A stretch of 64,000 nt of DNA from Euglena gracilis. Taxonomy: Eukaryota > Euglenida > Euglenophyceae > Euglenales. Below are positions 11,255-23,372 of the stretch, piece by piece (positions within the stretch are counted from its first letter, which is position 1; the number at the start of each line of letters is the position of its first letter). The stretch spans positions 7,585,493 to 7,649,492 of the forward strand of contig CP154956.1 in NCBI GenBank assembly GCA_039621445.1. Direction: 5' to 3'. Under the pieces are notes generated by a model. That model did no database searches, had not been told where the DNA came from, and saw nothing but the letters and a program-made list of their open reading frames with translations. The position numbers and the translations under genes are program-made.

Positions 11255-11511
11255 GTGCTACCCCCGTGACCCGAGAATGGAGCCTTCGATTTTCATACAA
11301 TTGCATCAACCTTCATCACTCCAACCTTTCTTTTCATTCATCATGTCAACCTGCTTTTTTGATGTAGGTGACGTTTTTGGTCGCTTTTCATCAATTTTCT
11401 GGTTCAAACCATCGAAAATTTGCCTTGACATGGTCAAAAAATGGAAAGAAACACCAAGATTTGAGGTGAAAAGATTTTCCATCCAAACAATGGCGCCTTT
11501 TCGGCGTATTA

Positions 11512-12856
11512 CAGCTAACACGCGAAAACGATGGCCACGTAGCCTAGAATGATGGCCACCTTACCAAAAAATGTTTGCCTCATTGACCAGAATGATGGCC
11601 ACCAAGCCCAAAACTCTGGCCACCGAACGTGCCGCTGAAAAGAAAAAACCAGGCGGCCCAGACGCCCTCCTTCCCCCAGGAGCACCCTAATAGCCCCGGG
11701 GGGGGGGGGGCGTTCCACTGCAATGCACACACAATTGCACTCTATGGCCCTCTATGTGAAATTTTGACATGCGAACACAGGATCATTCAACATACGACAC
11801 AACAAAAAAAAGGCCAACATTTTCAAGTTCCAGAAAAAGTGGCCAACATTTACAGGTCCAGTGTCCAACGGCACCAGGGAAATGCGCCGAAATCGGGCCG
11901 TCGGGGCCGGATTCGGGGAGGGCGTGCTTATTTTTCAGGAATAGGATTAGGGTGAGGACGGGCACACTGCTGCCCGGCTTCTTTTCTTCACTCTTCCCTC
12001 GGTTTTTTTTTCTCAATGCCTGTTTGAAGGCATTTTGGGCGTCGTGGGCGCCTCAATGAAGACATTTGTTTTCAATGAGGCGGGCACTGTCCGTTTGTTG
12101 AACCCAGTTGTCTCGGGACCTGTGCATGGGTGCAAGATGAAAGTTGCAGAGAAAGCAGATATTTATTTTTGACGACAAGGCAAGTTTTAAAAAAAATCTG
12201 GCACAACACGTCACTACAAACATTTTTCTTAGTAAAATAATTTTTTATGAATGGAGGACTCTTTCAGTAGGTCCGACAAGGTTTCTTTGTATTAATTAAC
12301 ATTCAAATATGTCGTATATGTCATATCGTCACCAGGATGATAAAAAGAAAAATTTTAATTTTTTTTAAAAAAATCTTCTTTTTTATCATCCTGGTGACAA
12401 TATGACATATGACATATTTGAATGGTGTAGCTATTTTCACAACATTACAACCATGTGCTTTGCACTTTTTGTTAACTGTGTGCCAGGGAAAGATTTCACA
12501 CCCATGATTGCAAGGTTGCTGTTTGTCGGACCCCCTCATATGCCTCTGACCACTTCAACTGGGCACCGTAGTCATGCACCAGCTCTGGAACGTTTGTTGC
12601 ATTTGTGTTCCCTGACCCATGGCACTGCATAAAGGTCAATCTCTCCAGACGATTGTTGGAAGTTTTTCAGTTCTAGTGAATGACGCACATTCAGGTCCTA
12701 GTGGCCATGGTTTTTAGGTCCAGGGGCCCCTATTTTTAGGTCACGTGGGCACTATTTTTAGGTTCCGTGGCCGCAGTTTTTGGTCCAGTGGCCATCGTTC
12801 TAGGGCCAGTGGCCCTGCTTCTCAGGTCGGGTGGCCAACATTTATCCCGTTAGCTG
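11512..12856. mobile_element. 1.35-kb TA-flanked non-autonomous element, TIR CAGCTAAC
   Basis: It starts CAGCTAACACG and ends CCGTTAGCTG, flanked by TA at 11,510-11,511 and 12,857-12,858. The empty site gcat-at-TA-atttgacc survives at 2,076-2,090, so both ends and the TA duplication are confirmed by comparison within the window. Subterminal tggccac/gtggcca words recur every 15-40 bp at both ends, in opposite orientation, as expected of transposase-binding arrays. No transposase frame is visible. Confidence 0.9.
12300..12424. repeat. Perfect-looking palindrome inside the TA-flanked element
   Basis: The left arm begins cattcaaatatgtcgtatat and includes caccaggatgataaaaa; the right arm is its near-exact complement ending catatttgaatg. 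The centre is a run of T and A. It may be a second, nested foldback element. Confidence 0.85.
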
Positions 12857-13999
12857 TAATTTGACCCAAAATATGTCCCATTGGCAAAAGGGGAGATTGC
12901 GCAAGTGCGAAAGAATCTCATGGCAAAAGGGGGAGGGGAAACATTTTTGTGGAAGAAAACCCCCCCGAAAGCAGAAAAGAATCCAACATCCAATGCACCT
13001 TCACACCCAAAAATGGCCAAAAATCTTGCCCCCTAAGGGGGTGTACCCCCTTGCGACCCCCCCGCGACCCCCCCGCGACCCCCCCGCGACCCCCCCGCGA
13101 CCCAGACATGGAAGGTTTTCGCATCCCAATAGGAGCCAAAAAATGGCACCCAATTAGGCATTGGCACCCAAATTAGGAATCAAAATTGCCGAAAAAGTGT
13201 GATAAATTCCTAATTGGATCTATTTTTTGGACACAAAAGTTCCAAAAATAGGTTGGTTACATGTGACGTTGTACGTGAGGTCACACTGGTCACACGTGAC
13301 CCGTCAAAGCTGTCATGTTCCCCCGCGACCCCCCCGCAACCCCCCCCCCCCGCGACCCCACCCGCGACCCGTACACCCCCTGAATGTGCCAAAATCGCAT
13401 TTCCACACCCAAAACAGAATTTTTGGTCCATTTTTTTTCAAAAATGGCCATTTTGGGCCATTTTCTCCAAAATGGCCCAAAATGCATCCCAAAAACAGTG
13501 ACGGTCAAGAAATTCCTAACAAAATTCCCTTTCAAAAGATGAAAAAAAAGACCAAGTTCGGACATAAAATTCACCCAAAAATGAGCACTTTCGGACCAAA
13601 AGGCATTTTTTTTTGGTTCAAAAAATGGCCCAAAGATGGCCAAAACTTTTTGGACCCAAAAATCAACGATTTTAGGATGCGTGCCGCCCCCTGGGGCCCC
13701 TGCAACACTGGGGTAAGGTGGTGGGGGGGGGGGAGGCCTAGGCCACCCCCCCTGAATGTTGGGGGGGGATAGGACCCCCTCCTCAGTTGGTTCCAAAATA
13801 GCGGAACTACTCCGGAAATGCCTTATTTTGAGCATATTTTTTTGATGTTTTGGTGTTTTCCAGCTTTTAAAAAAAAATGTGCAAAAATTTCAAAAAATGA
13901 GCATTTTTGAATCAGGATTTGTTGAATAATTTTGGATCAATTTTCAGCTCTTTGCCCGTCACAAAACTGAAAGTCCCCTCGGTTTCGAGGTTGGAGGGC

Positions 14000-14130
14000 C
14001 AACCCCCAGCAGCAGACGGCAAACTGGGGGGGGGGGGGGAGTGGGTTGTCGGCCGACTACCGAATGGTGGTGGTGCGGGTCACGGGGGGGGGGGTCACGG
14101 GGGAAGTATGCCACTTTGGAGGTAGTCGGG
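14000..14130. repeat. Solo end of the tcggccgacta element
   Basis: The stretch agcagacggcaaactgggg, a G-run and gtgggttgtcggccgactac resembles the right end of the element at 20,011-21,316 (reverse complement). It looks like a solitary terminal fragment, followed by ggtcacggggg blocks. Confidence 0.55.
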
Positions 14131-14199
14131 AAGCAGCAGGGTCTGGACCAAGGGGGGGGTCCAGACCTCCTGCCACCTGGCTCAAAACCAATGGGATTC

Positions 14200-14440
14200 C
14201 CATCTGCCCCTCAGGCTGCGCCGGCTGGGCCGGGCCAGGCTAGGCGCTAGGCTAGGCGCTGGGCTGCAGGCCAGGCCAGACCAAAAAAAGGCTGTCGGGC
14301 CGCAACCAAGCCAGGCCAGGCTACCGGCCGGTCCAAGCCAGGCTGGGCCGCTAGGCTGTTGGGCTGGGCTGGGGGCAAGTGGGCTGCCGGCTGGGCCGGG
14401 CTGCTGGGCGATTGTCTTGCACCAAAGGGTAGGTAAAGAT
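14200..14440. repeat. Diffuse gggctgggc/gccaggcca simple repeat
   Basis: The region is an imperfect array of gctgggc, ggccagg and aggctag words with no coding signal. Confidence 0.6.
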
Positions 14441-14971
14441 CAGCACCACACAAAACCTGGTTCAATTAAGGGGGAGGTCCAAAAAAATAGGGGGGTGTTG
14501 GTCAACCGCACAAAAAAAAACCAAATTTGACCATGATGGTGAAAAATAATGGCGCTGGTTTTTCGAATTTGTGAAAATCTTCCAAAAAGATCCCATTTTC
14601 GGCCATTCTCTCGACTGCCCAAAAATTTTTATGAACATTTTCCTTGGTGCCTTCAGCGCATTGTGGGCAGAAATAGTCCAAGGAGCAATTTTTTGACCGA
14701 AAATCGGTGGTGTTGCAAATAAAAAAGTTGGTGAAGTTGCCTTATTCCTTTTTGTTAATTGGGAAATGTGTCGCGAAGGAGTGTGACAAACACAAGCACT
14801 TCCAGAGCCATGGGTTCATGGGTCAAATCCGGAATTGCAGGCTGGTTGTCATAAAGGCGATAGAGGAAGGCAAGTCTGCCAAATTGAAAAACGGATACAT
14901 TGATTCCCCAACCCAAACCCTTCACCTCGTGGTGGGGATCGGCACCCACCCTCTTGGCAAAGCCTGGATCA

Positions 14972-16287
14972 CGCCTGGTCGGTAGCTCGTCGGCGAGACG
15001 GGGTGGGGTGGTGTAGTGGGTAGTCGGCCGACTTGTCGGCCGACTACCCACTTTAACGTTCTCACGGGTCAAGTTCGCCGACTTTTAAGCCCCCCCCGTC
15101 AAAAAAAGTTTGTCCAAATCATCTCAAAACCAGCTAAAACCCACAATGGCCAGACCCCCCAATCGGGGGTGAATATGCAAAGATTTGCGAGAAAATATCT
15201 GTTTTGGGCCTCTTTTTAACAGAATCTTGCGCCTGCCCATGTTATCTTCCATATGGTGGCAAAGTACCCAACCAAAAGGATTTAGCCCCCCATTTGGCCA
15301 AAAGGGATTTTGTTATTTAAGGAGGTGGGGGGATTTTGGTATTTGAGGGGGGGGGGGCGAATTTTTGGTCAACGTGAAGGGATTTTGTAATTTGAGGGGG
15401 TGCGGGGGGCGGAGTCCCCCCCCCCCCCGCCCATGTCAAAATGGCCCACAAAAAAGGTTTCTGCCCCCCAAAGTTTTGGTCAACGTGAAGGGATTCTGTT
15501 ATTTGAAAGGGGGTGCAGGGGGATGGAGCCCCCCCCCGCCATGTCAAAATGGCCCACAAAAATGGATTTTGCCAACGTGAAGAGATTCTATTACAAAATG
15601 TTTTCAAAAAAGGCTCTTGCTCCCCTTTTTTTGCCCACAAAAAAAAAAGATTTTGTCCCCCTGGTATTCGGCCTACAAAAAGGGGTTTGCCATTTGAGGG
15701 GTTGTGCAGGCGGAGGGAGACGAGTGATGCGGTGGTGGTGGGAGTGATGGAAGGATTTTTCTGCCCTCAAGGTATAGAACAATGTCATTTGTAAAGGATT
15801 TTCATGCAATCTTTGTCTATTAATGGTGTTTTACCCCTTTTTCCCACAAACCACAATTCGCACACCCACAGACTCTGCATTTTTATCTGTGGGCGATTAT
15901 CCAATGCAGTGTGCTCGTTGGACCCCTTCTGGACCATTTCTGGGTTATTTGGACCAGCCAAAGACCATTTTTTATGATCGCCCAACAGTCTGCTTAGGAA
16001 TTTGTTCATGTGGGGGGGGGGCTTAAAAGTCGGCGAACTTGACCCATTACCCTCACCCCCCCCCTCCTAGTTGGCTAATGGCCGGGCTCCGAACCCCCAA
16101 TTAGCCAATCAGGGGGGGGGCCAATTAGGGGGGGAGGTGAGGGTAGTACATTAGAGTGGGCAGTCGGCCAACTGCCCACTGCCCCCCCCCACCCCGTCTC
16201 GCCGACTAGCTACCGACCAGGCCTAGTCGGCTGACCAATTGGGTAGTCGGCCGACTAGTCGGCCGACTACCCCCCCCCCAGTCTACA
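14972..16287. mobile_element. ~1.3-kb element A with tagtcggccgacta ends
   Basis: This is an inverted copy of 20,011-21,316. Matching landmarks are gggtcaagttcgccgacttt near both inner ends, aatatgcaaagatttgcgag (15,172 and its complement near 21,020), and the 15,680-15,800 and 15,985-16,000 blocks against 20,215-20,450. The ends contain several copies of the palindrome tagtcggccgacta and the word tcgtcggcgagac. It is non-autonomous, and its left tip seems truncated. It carries the nested insertion 16,050-16,143. Confidence 0.82.
16050..16143. mobile_element. 94-bp MITE nested in element A (TA duplication, empty site known)
   Basis: The ends are CCCTCACCCCCCCCC and its near complement GGTGAGGG, with TA at 16,048-16,049 and 16,144-16,145. 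The homologous position of element B (near 21,150, gacccgttagtgcatt) has a single TA, which is the empty site. The family is shared with 16,762-16,983. Confidence 0.88.
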
Positions 16288-16761
16288 TCATTGCGCCCCA
16301 ACCCCCCCATCCGTGCCGTGGAGGGGGGTCCGACACCCCCCCCCTTCAAAGCTTCCCATCCATCCCTAGGCGGCCCGACACGGCTTGGCCAGCGGCCCAG
16401 CGACCCAGCCCAGCCCGGCCCGGTCCGGCGGCTCAACGGCACAGAACGGTTGGCTAGACTGTCCCCCGTTTCTTTCCATTCCCCACCATTTTGGAAAGTT
16501 TGAAAATTTCCACTTTTTTGACCCCAAAATAGCCTAAACATGGCCAAAACAGGCTATATTGGGGCCAGGCGCATAGCTGGCCCTGGGAGCCCATACAGGG
16601 TAACAAAGGGTCCCTAGGGCTTTATTTTTTCTTGGGGCCATTTGGGGCTGTTTTTGGGGTCAAAAAATCGATGTTTCCATACAAAATCAAAGGGAACTTA
16701 TGGAGACCTAAAATAAAGCCTTTGAAACGTCCGATCTAGTGGTATTTTTAATTTCCCCATA

Positions 16762-16983
16762 CCCTCACCCCCCCCCCCCTCAAAGTGGCCACCCTTCAAG
16801 CACCACGGAACCCCAAAACGGCCACTCTGGGGGAGGGGACACTTTGGGGAGGGAGTCAATTTTTGGGCTTCGGCGCCTTCAGTGCCAAAAGAAAGTGGCC
16901 ACTTTGAGGGGGGGGTTACCAAATTTGCCAAAAATTTTGGCCACTCTGAGGGAGGGGAGACACTTTGGGGGGGGGGGTGAGGG
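16762..16983. mobile_element. 222-bp MITE, TIR CCCTCACCCCCCCC
   Basis: The left end CCCTCACC + C-run + TCAAAGTG is matched by CACTTTG + G-run + GGTGAGGG on the right, and TA flanks both sides. Inside, ggccactctgagggagggga words and a cttcggcgccttcagtgcc palindrome recur. Confidence 0.85.
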
Positions 16984-16989
16984 TAACTC

Positions 16990-17830
16990 CATGGCTGGCC
17001 GATCTCTGAATGGTGGCAAATCAATGGGACCTAAAATAAAGCCCTGCGGATCATCCAGCATGCCAGGTTGGACATGAGGGCCAGTTGCCCGCCTGGCCCC
17101 TGATGTGGCCATTTGTTCTGTTTTGGCTTGTTTCGACTTGGCTGTTTTTGGGGCCACTTTGGGGGGGAAATGAAAATCGAAAACTCAAAATGTCTACAAA
17201 ATGGTGGCCAATCAAAAAAAATCATTGGGCCAAAATTGGCCGAAAAATGGCCGTAACTCAGGCTACACGAAGAGTTGGGGAAACCATGGTTGGACAGGAC
17301 AAGGGCTTTATTTTTGGTCCCCGGACATTGCTTTTGATTTTGCTTCATTTTCGAGGCATTTTGGAAAAAAACAACAAACAGCAAATGTGATGGGAGGCTT
17401 TTTCTTGGGCCCCTCCCGCCCTGCTATGTGGGTGCCATGGGCGACCAGAGTTCCGCCATTGTTCCCGGATACTGGCCATGACCTTTTCTGTCTTCCTCCA
17501 CCCTCCACCCAGCTGGGCCACTATAATGCAGTCTGGTTTTTGCCAACTCTTTTGGATTTTTTCCCGATTGATGATGAAAATCAAATAGTTCCTCTTTGTC
17601 TCTATTTATGGCCCCTTTTGCATTTCCTTCATCTCTTTCCTCCACTTTGGACAGTACCAAAGCAACGACATCACCTGGAGGCTCATTGCTCTCAATGCAG
17701 GAGTGTTTGCATTGTGGCGCCTCCCAATGGCACAACGTGCTATGACCATTGAAGCATTGTGAAGTGTTCACTCTCCTGCCCTGCAACATAATGTGTCTGC
17801 CGGAAGCCTCGTCTCCAGCTGTGTGATAGG
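16990..17830. other. No recognised gene
   Basis: A plus-strand frame at 17,201-17,752 is open but has no family resemblance and runs through poly-T-derived phenylalanine stretches. I do not call it. Confidence 0.35.
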
Positions 17831-17838
17831 AGGTAACG

Positions 17839-18549
17839 CAGAGGGGGGGGGAAATTGCACTGTGCAATTTTTGCAATTTTGTGCAATTTTCGATTTTCCC
17901 GAAATGTGCAATTTTTGCAATTTTGTGCAATTAATTGCACATGGCCCAAGACATTTTGTTTTGGAAAATGTCAGTTTTTGATGCAATTGAGAACTTACGG
18001 GTTTTTTTTTCTGGAGGTATTGCAAAAACTGGCTCCTACACTGGACATTTACCCCCCCCCCCACACTTGACTAGTGGAGGAGCCAGTTTTTGCAATATAT
18101 GGGTAGCAGGGGTAGTTTTTACTGGGAAACTGATGTAGTGGAAAATTTCCATTCAAAGGCTGTTTATTGTTGGTTTACTCAGTTTTCAAACCCAATCGGC
18201 CAATTGGCAAAGGAGCAATATGTATTCTACAAACAGGTTCGTATTTGTGCCTTGGTAATTTCTAAGTATGAATTGTTGTGTCTTCCGCTGGCTGATGAAC
18301 AAGTTCAGGATGAATGGCGTACGTGTTGCCATGGCATATTGCCACGACTGATTGTGTTGCAACTTTTTGGGCGAACTGACAGGGTAAATTGGCAGCTGAA
18401 TAGCAGTGAATATGCAGCTTTTCTGGTTTCTGGTATGGCTTTTCTGGTATGTGCAATTTTGTGCAATTTTGTGCAATTTTGTGCAATTTTGTGCAATTTT
18501 TTGCACTGCAATTTTCGACCTCCCGATATGCAATTTCTCCCCCCCCCTG
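17839..18549. mobile_element. 711-bp element, CAG ends, 7-bp duplication GGTAACG, gtgcaatttt arrays
   Basis: The left end reads CAGAGGGGGGGGGAAATTGC and the complement of the right end reads CAGGGGGGGGGAGAAATTGC. GGTAACG flanks both sides (17,832-17,838 and 18,550-18,556). Just inside both ends lie tandem gtgcaatttt units (17,852-17,942 and 18,449-18,512); the unit contains the inner TIR word aattgca. No clear transposase fragment is visible. Confidence 0.85.
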
Positions 18550-18556
18550 GGTAACG

Positions 18557-20010
18557 CATCATTCCATTTGGGTTGCTTGTCAAATTATTCCACCCAAGCA
18601 AACAAAAAAACAAGATATGTTAGCGTCAAACCCCACAAATGAAGTCCGACCAATTGTGGTCACCAAAGCAGGAATTTTTTTAAGTCAATTTTTTGGAATA
18701 TTTCAGGCATTTTAAAGGCATTTTTTTAACGCTCCTAATTCATTTTGAGTCTTTTTTACGGCGCCATTTTCCAGGGCTGTCCAAGGGCTGTCTGGGCATC
18801 AAACCCTTGTTTTTGCTTTTGTTTGTGTTCCCAGAAAACAAACCCAGAAAAGTCGAACAGTTTTGGCTGGACAGATAATGTTCCTACGATGCCGGACTTG
18901 AGTTGTTTTGCTAAGATTTTGTGCTCTCATTTTTGCTCCATCAGAGATAATTCTTCCAGTACGAATCCTTAAGGCAATTTAATGCTTTTTAAGGCGCCCA
19001 GAATTAATGCCTGTATCAAAGCCTCATTGGGAGTCGACAAATCATTTCACATGCTCATGGAGGGGTTGCTCGAAAGGCAGGTGTGGCTGCTGTTTCAATC
19101 TGCGTCTGCTGAGGAATTTTCAGGCCGCCCAAATCATAACAAATCCGCCACAACACCCCTCCCTACAGCCTTTTGCAATATTCCAGTTGTTCTTGTTGGG
19201 CAACATTTTGGGCAGCATTTATTTCAGGCCACAGGCTCCAGGCAAGGACGTTGCTTGAGCCGGGGGGGCATCGGGGTCCCTGACGTTCACTGTTTGTGTT
19301 GGCAACATATGGCGGTGGAAAAGGGATCGGCAGGGCTGTACGGGAATCCCAGAAATTCTACCTGCCCCCCCCCCCAATGTTAATGACACCCCTGGTTATT
19401 CACTATGGGTTGTTGGGCCCAACTTGACCTCCTGGTGCTTTGGTGGGTGGGGAGGGTTGACCCACCTACCCCCCCCCCCCACCTCTCCTAGGGCCGATCC
19501 CCCCACCACCAAGCCTTCCCGTACAGCTCTGGGGATGGGAAGGCCAATTTTTTTCCGTCAAGGACCTTGAGGACCGCCCGCAGGCCTAAGAGGCCGATTC
19601 GGGGATCAAATGGGGTCGAGAATTGAAAGTTAGAAGCCGCGCTCTTCTACGTTTTTGGGATATGGATGATGGTGAAAAGATGCCAGAAATCACTCCCCCC
19701 CCTCCCGAAATCGACCCGGAAATATTCAGAATATGGGCGTTTTTTGAACCATAAATATGACAAAACATGGCTTTTCTTCCTGTGGAGTTTGCATTTGAAT
19801 GTGCCGGAGTGGGAATTTTTTCCGCTTGGGAACCCAGCCAAGAACCTCTGTGAGGCCGAGTGGGGAATCAGCCAGCTGTACAGCTTTCCCCTCCCATGCT
19901 TGGCTGTATTACCTCGGTGGTGTTGGTTTTTTTGTCCAGGTTGTGGTGGGGGAATTTCATCCCAATGCCAAGCCCAAAAGGGAATGAATGGGCTGGGGTC
20001 AGCGCAATGA
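18557..20010. other. No recognised gene
   Basis: The sequence looks unique. The plus-strand frame 18,982-19,383 (LFKAPRINACIKASLGVDKS and onward) is open but matches nothing I know. A ccaccaagccttcccgtaca word near 19,510 is shared with 41,166, 41,598, 54,493 and 59,145. Confidence 0.35.
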
Positions 20011-21316
20011 AGTAGACTGGGGGGGGTAGTGGGTGGTCGGCCGACTACCCAATTGGTCGGCCGACTAGGCCTAGTCGGTAGCTTGTCGGCGAGACAGGGT
20101 TGGGGGGGTTTGTGGTAGTTGGCCAACAAGTCGGCCGACCACCCACTCTAATATACTAACGGGTCAAGTTCGCCGACTTTTAGCCCCCCCCCCCTGTGAA
20201 CAGATTCCTAAGCAGACTGGAGGGCGGTCATATTTTTTTTTAAAGAAATGGTCTCTGGCTGGCCCAAATCACCCAGAAATGGCTCAGATGGGGGCAAATG
20301 AGTAGCCTGCACCGGTGTAAGGTCGGTCGGGGGGTGGATTGGGTCAGTGGGACTGCAAAGGGGTAAAGTACCATTGAGACAAAGATTGCATAAGAATCTT
20401 TTACAAATGACAGTGTTCTGTATCTTGAGGGGCAGAAAACTCCCTCCACCACCACGCCTCCTCCTACCCCCCCCCCCAGCCTCACTCCCTCTTCAAATGA
20501 CAAAATCCCTTTATGTTGGCAAAACACTTGGGAGGCAAAATCCTTTTTTTTGTGGGCTATTTTGACATGCCCTTTACGTTGGCAAAAAACTCGGGGGCAG
20601 AATCCAGTTTTTCAGGGCATTTTGACATGGGTGGGGGGAGGGCTACCACCCCCTGCACCCCCCTCAAAAAGTGAAATCCCTTTATGCGGCAAAATAACCC
20701 CCCCCAAATAACACCCCCCCCCCCCGGTGTGTTATTTGGGCACCCGAACTGGGGCCCCAGGGGGGGGTGTTATTTGGGGGGGGGGTGTTATTTTTACATG
20801 GAAATCCAAAGGAAAACAGGGGGGGTGTTATTTGGGCGCTCGAAATCGGCCCCCGAGGGGGGGTGTGCTATTTTGGGGGGGGTTATTTGGGGGGGTTTAC
20901 TCGGGGGGCTGCTCGGGGTCCCTTTGACTGGTTATTTTGACTGGGTCATTGGGTGATTTTGTTGTCCTTGCCACCATGGCGCAAGATTCTGCAAAAAAGT
21001 GGCCAAAATGGGGATTTTGCTCGCAAATCTTTGCATATTCACCCCCGATTGGGGGGTTCTAGAGCCATTCGAGTGGGTTGCAGCTGGTTTTGGAATGATT
21101 TGGACAAGCATTTTGGGGGAGGGGGCTTAAAAGTCGGCGAACTTGACCCGTTAGTGCATTAGAGTGGGTGGTCGGCTGACTAGTCAACCGACTACCCACT
21201 ACCCCCCCCCCTCTGTCTTGCTGACTACCTACTGACTGGTTTTAGTCGGCCGACCAATTTGGGCAGTCGGCTGACTAGTCGGCCGACCACCCACTACCCC
21301 CCCCCCCAAGTCTACT
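20011..21316. mobile_element. ~1.3-kb element B, inverted copy of element A
   Basis: The ends are AGTAGACT + G-run + tagtgggtggtcggccga and its near complement ending AAGTCTACT. Subterminal blocks contain multiple tagtcggccgacta palindromes, the tcggcgagac word, and gggtcaagttcgccgacttt in opposite orientation at the two inner borders. It carries the nested 20,697-20,897 MITE. No coding frame is recognised. Confidence 0.82.
20697..20897. mobile_element. 201-bp MITE, ACCCCCC end, aaataacacccc hairpin
   Basis: TA (20,695-20,696) is followed by ACCCCCCCC aaataacaccccc, and immediately inside comes the complement ggtgtgttatttggg, which makes a terminal hairpin. The other end is ggggggttatttgggggggTT + TA. 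The word gtgttatttgggc recurs inside near G-runs. Confidence 0.75.
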
Positions 21317-21319
21317 GTC

Positions 21320-22120
21320 TGCTGCCGCTTGGGTTTGAGAGTGGGGAATGAATTTTGTTGATTGAGGTTGCGAACGAGCGACGCTCCAAACTCAACGGCC
21401 ATTGGTTGACACAAGGCCAGAAACGAAAAAAACATCAGCTCAAATTCAAATCTCAACAAGCATGCAAATACACAGTCCACAGTCCTCAAAAGGAATTTGG
21501 GATGATCACTGAGAAGTGTTGAGAATGTCTCTGAATCAATTGTTATTTGTTCTTTGTTCTTTTTTTGAATGATCATTCAGTTGCACCTTTGTGGCATTTG
21601 TAAAAGGTGCCAAAATTTTCCGGAGTGCTTCTCCATCACTGTGACTGTGAATGTGTTTCAAGTGCTTTTCATTTTGACTCATTTTCTGCAGGGTTTGGAC
21701 CCTTTTGACTGCAACGTACTCGCATGCTGGTGGATTGCACTTCGCCCTCAACATGGCTACCTTGGCCTTGTTAGGACCCTGTCAGGAGTTTTCTGATGAG
21801 TTGACCCATGTGTGAAAGTGGGAGTCCCTCATCCCCGTTCTTCGCTGAGGGTCTTGCAGGGGCAGATTTGTTTCTGTTGCAAACCACACAAGGCACAAAG
21901 GCACACACAAAACCCTCGAACCCTCCCACCCGAAAACACACACTCAAACCCAACCCTATCTCTCATCTGATGTGCATATGTTTCAAAGCTGAGCATCACC
22001 CAAACTGCCCCGAAAGATCAAAAAACCTCTGGGCCCAGCGTGGAGCGGACCTTTGGAAGCACAGAATTCCTCAAGTTGTACACCTTTGGTGTGCTTGCAG
22101 TAGACACTTGTAGGTGTACC
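21320..22120. other. No recognised gene
   Basis: Only short frames without motifs are present on either strand. Confidence 0.35.
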
Positions 22121-22134
22121 TTTGATTGAGACCT

Positions 22135-22320
22135 TTTATCTTTGTAGTCATCATCATCGTCGTCGTCGTCCTCGTTATTGTGATCATAATCATCACCATC
22201 TTCATGGTCGTATCACGTCATCAGCAGCAGCATCCACCATCATCGTCGTCGTCGTCATCATCGTTGTTGTTGTTGTCGTCGTCGTCGTCATCACCATCTT
22301 GTTATCATGATCCTCTGCAT
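22135..22320. repeat. Degenerate trinucleotide (GTC/CAT/GTT) microsatellite
   Basis: The runs of gtcgtcgtc, atcatcatc and gttgttgtt translate to valine/isoleucine or threonine runs. This is not a protein-coding signal. Confidence 0.9.
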
Positions 22321-22532
22321 CATGTCCCCTGCACTCCGAACAGAAAATTTCTGAAGCCAGACCCCACCCCACCACCTGGGGGGGTGTCCAGCCAGCACCT
22401 TTTTTCCAGCGCCCCTGCTGGGCTGCGGGACCCCCCCACCCGGGTCCGAGTTGCAACAAAGTTTTCGCAGCCCGGTGACCGCAGGCTGGGATGAAAAAAA
22501 TTCGATGCAAGCGCCGATATTTTTGAATAAAT

Positions 22533-22645
22533 TTGAATGAAGGGGTCAAAATGGCCAAAAGTAATTTTGATTTGAACAAAGGGGTCAAAATGGCCAAAAG
22601 TAATTTCGATTTGAACGAAGGGGTCAAAAATGGCCAAATATGGCC
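22533..22645. repeat. Three-copy ~44-bp tandem repeat
   Basis: The unit gaangaaggggtcaaaatggcc...aaaagtaattttgattt repeats three times, the last copy partial. It lies inside a G-bordered element that begins with the gtccagccagcacctttttt word found at several loci (22,390, 22,762, 50,213, 52,600, 54,738, 63,200). Confidence 0.8.
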
Positions 22646-23282
22646 GTTTTTTTTTTGAGGGGTTTTCACCTCAAAAATTTTTGCCTGTTTTTGGTGCCAG
22701 CCGGGTCCAGCATAGTTGGTTGGACCCCCTGGACCCAACCAGCTAGCAGGCTGGTGGGGGAGTCCAGCCAGCACCTTCTTTTTCAAGCCAGCAACCTTTT
22801 TCCAGCCGGCCAGCTGGGCCTCCCTCGTGGTTCTTAAGAAAATCCCCGACTCCAAAATATGTCCATCCTGGGGAATCCCGTCTTTTTAGAGTTATTGCTG
22901 GCATGTATTACATATTTTCACATTTACGTATCCCTTTCTTGATGCACCACAAGTACGTATAAGTTCTATTTTTGTGGTTTATTGTCATCCCCTTCTCAAA
23001 CAGGCACCAACCTGGAGAAGACCAGGATTTACAATTTTTCAAACTGTGGATCCAAATTCATGAAAAATAAAAAAATAAAATTGTAATATAAAATTTGTGA
23101 TGCCCAAAACAAGGACGCTTATCATTGTTTTAGATGGTGTTGGAATATTGTCAAACAAGGCAAATCAATTTGACCCCCAAAGTTTCAAATTTGCTGCCTG
23201 ATCCAGAGAATTAGCTTATTTTGAAATTCATCGGAGAAAATGCATTCCTCAGCCACAGTCCCCCCCCGTCTGGTGGCAGAAC

Positions 23283-23372
23283 ACCGTGCACACACATGCA
23301 CACACAAGACACACACACGCGAACACACGCACACACACACACACACACACCCGCACGCACGCACACACGTGC
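23283..23372. repeat. (CA)n microsatellite
   Basis: An alternating cacaca/cacgc tract. Confidence 0.95.

Larger units (their letters stand above)
11255..13690 (+). repeat. Dispersed repeat copy 2, interrupted by an insertion
   Basis: 11,255-11,511 and 12,859-12,985 together match 1,799-2,200, and 13,425-13,690 matches 2,930-3,207. The break between the first two pieces is exactly the 11,512-12,856 insertion. The 13,020-13,400 part is filled with ccccgcgacc tandem words. Confidence 0.8.

Noticed and set aside
22202-22855. 217-codon minus-strand frame ending in poly-Thr/Met
   Set aside because: Composed of a 44-bp tandem repeat and a trinucleotide microsatellite.
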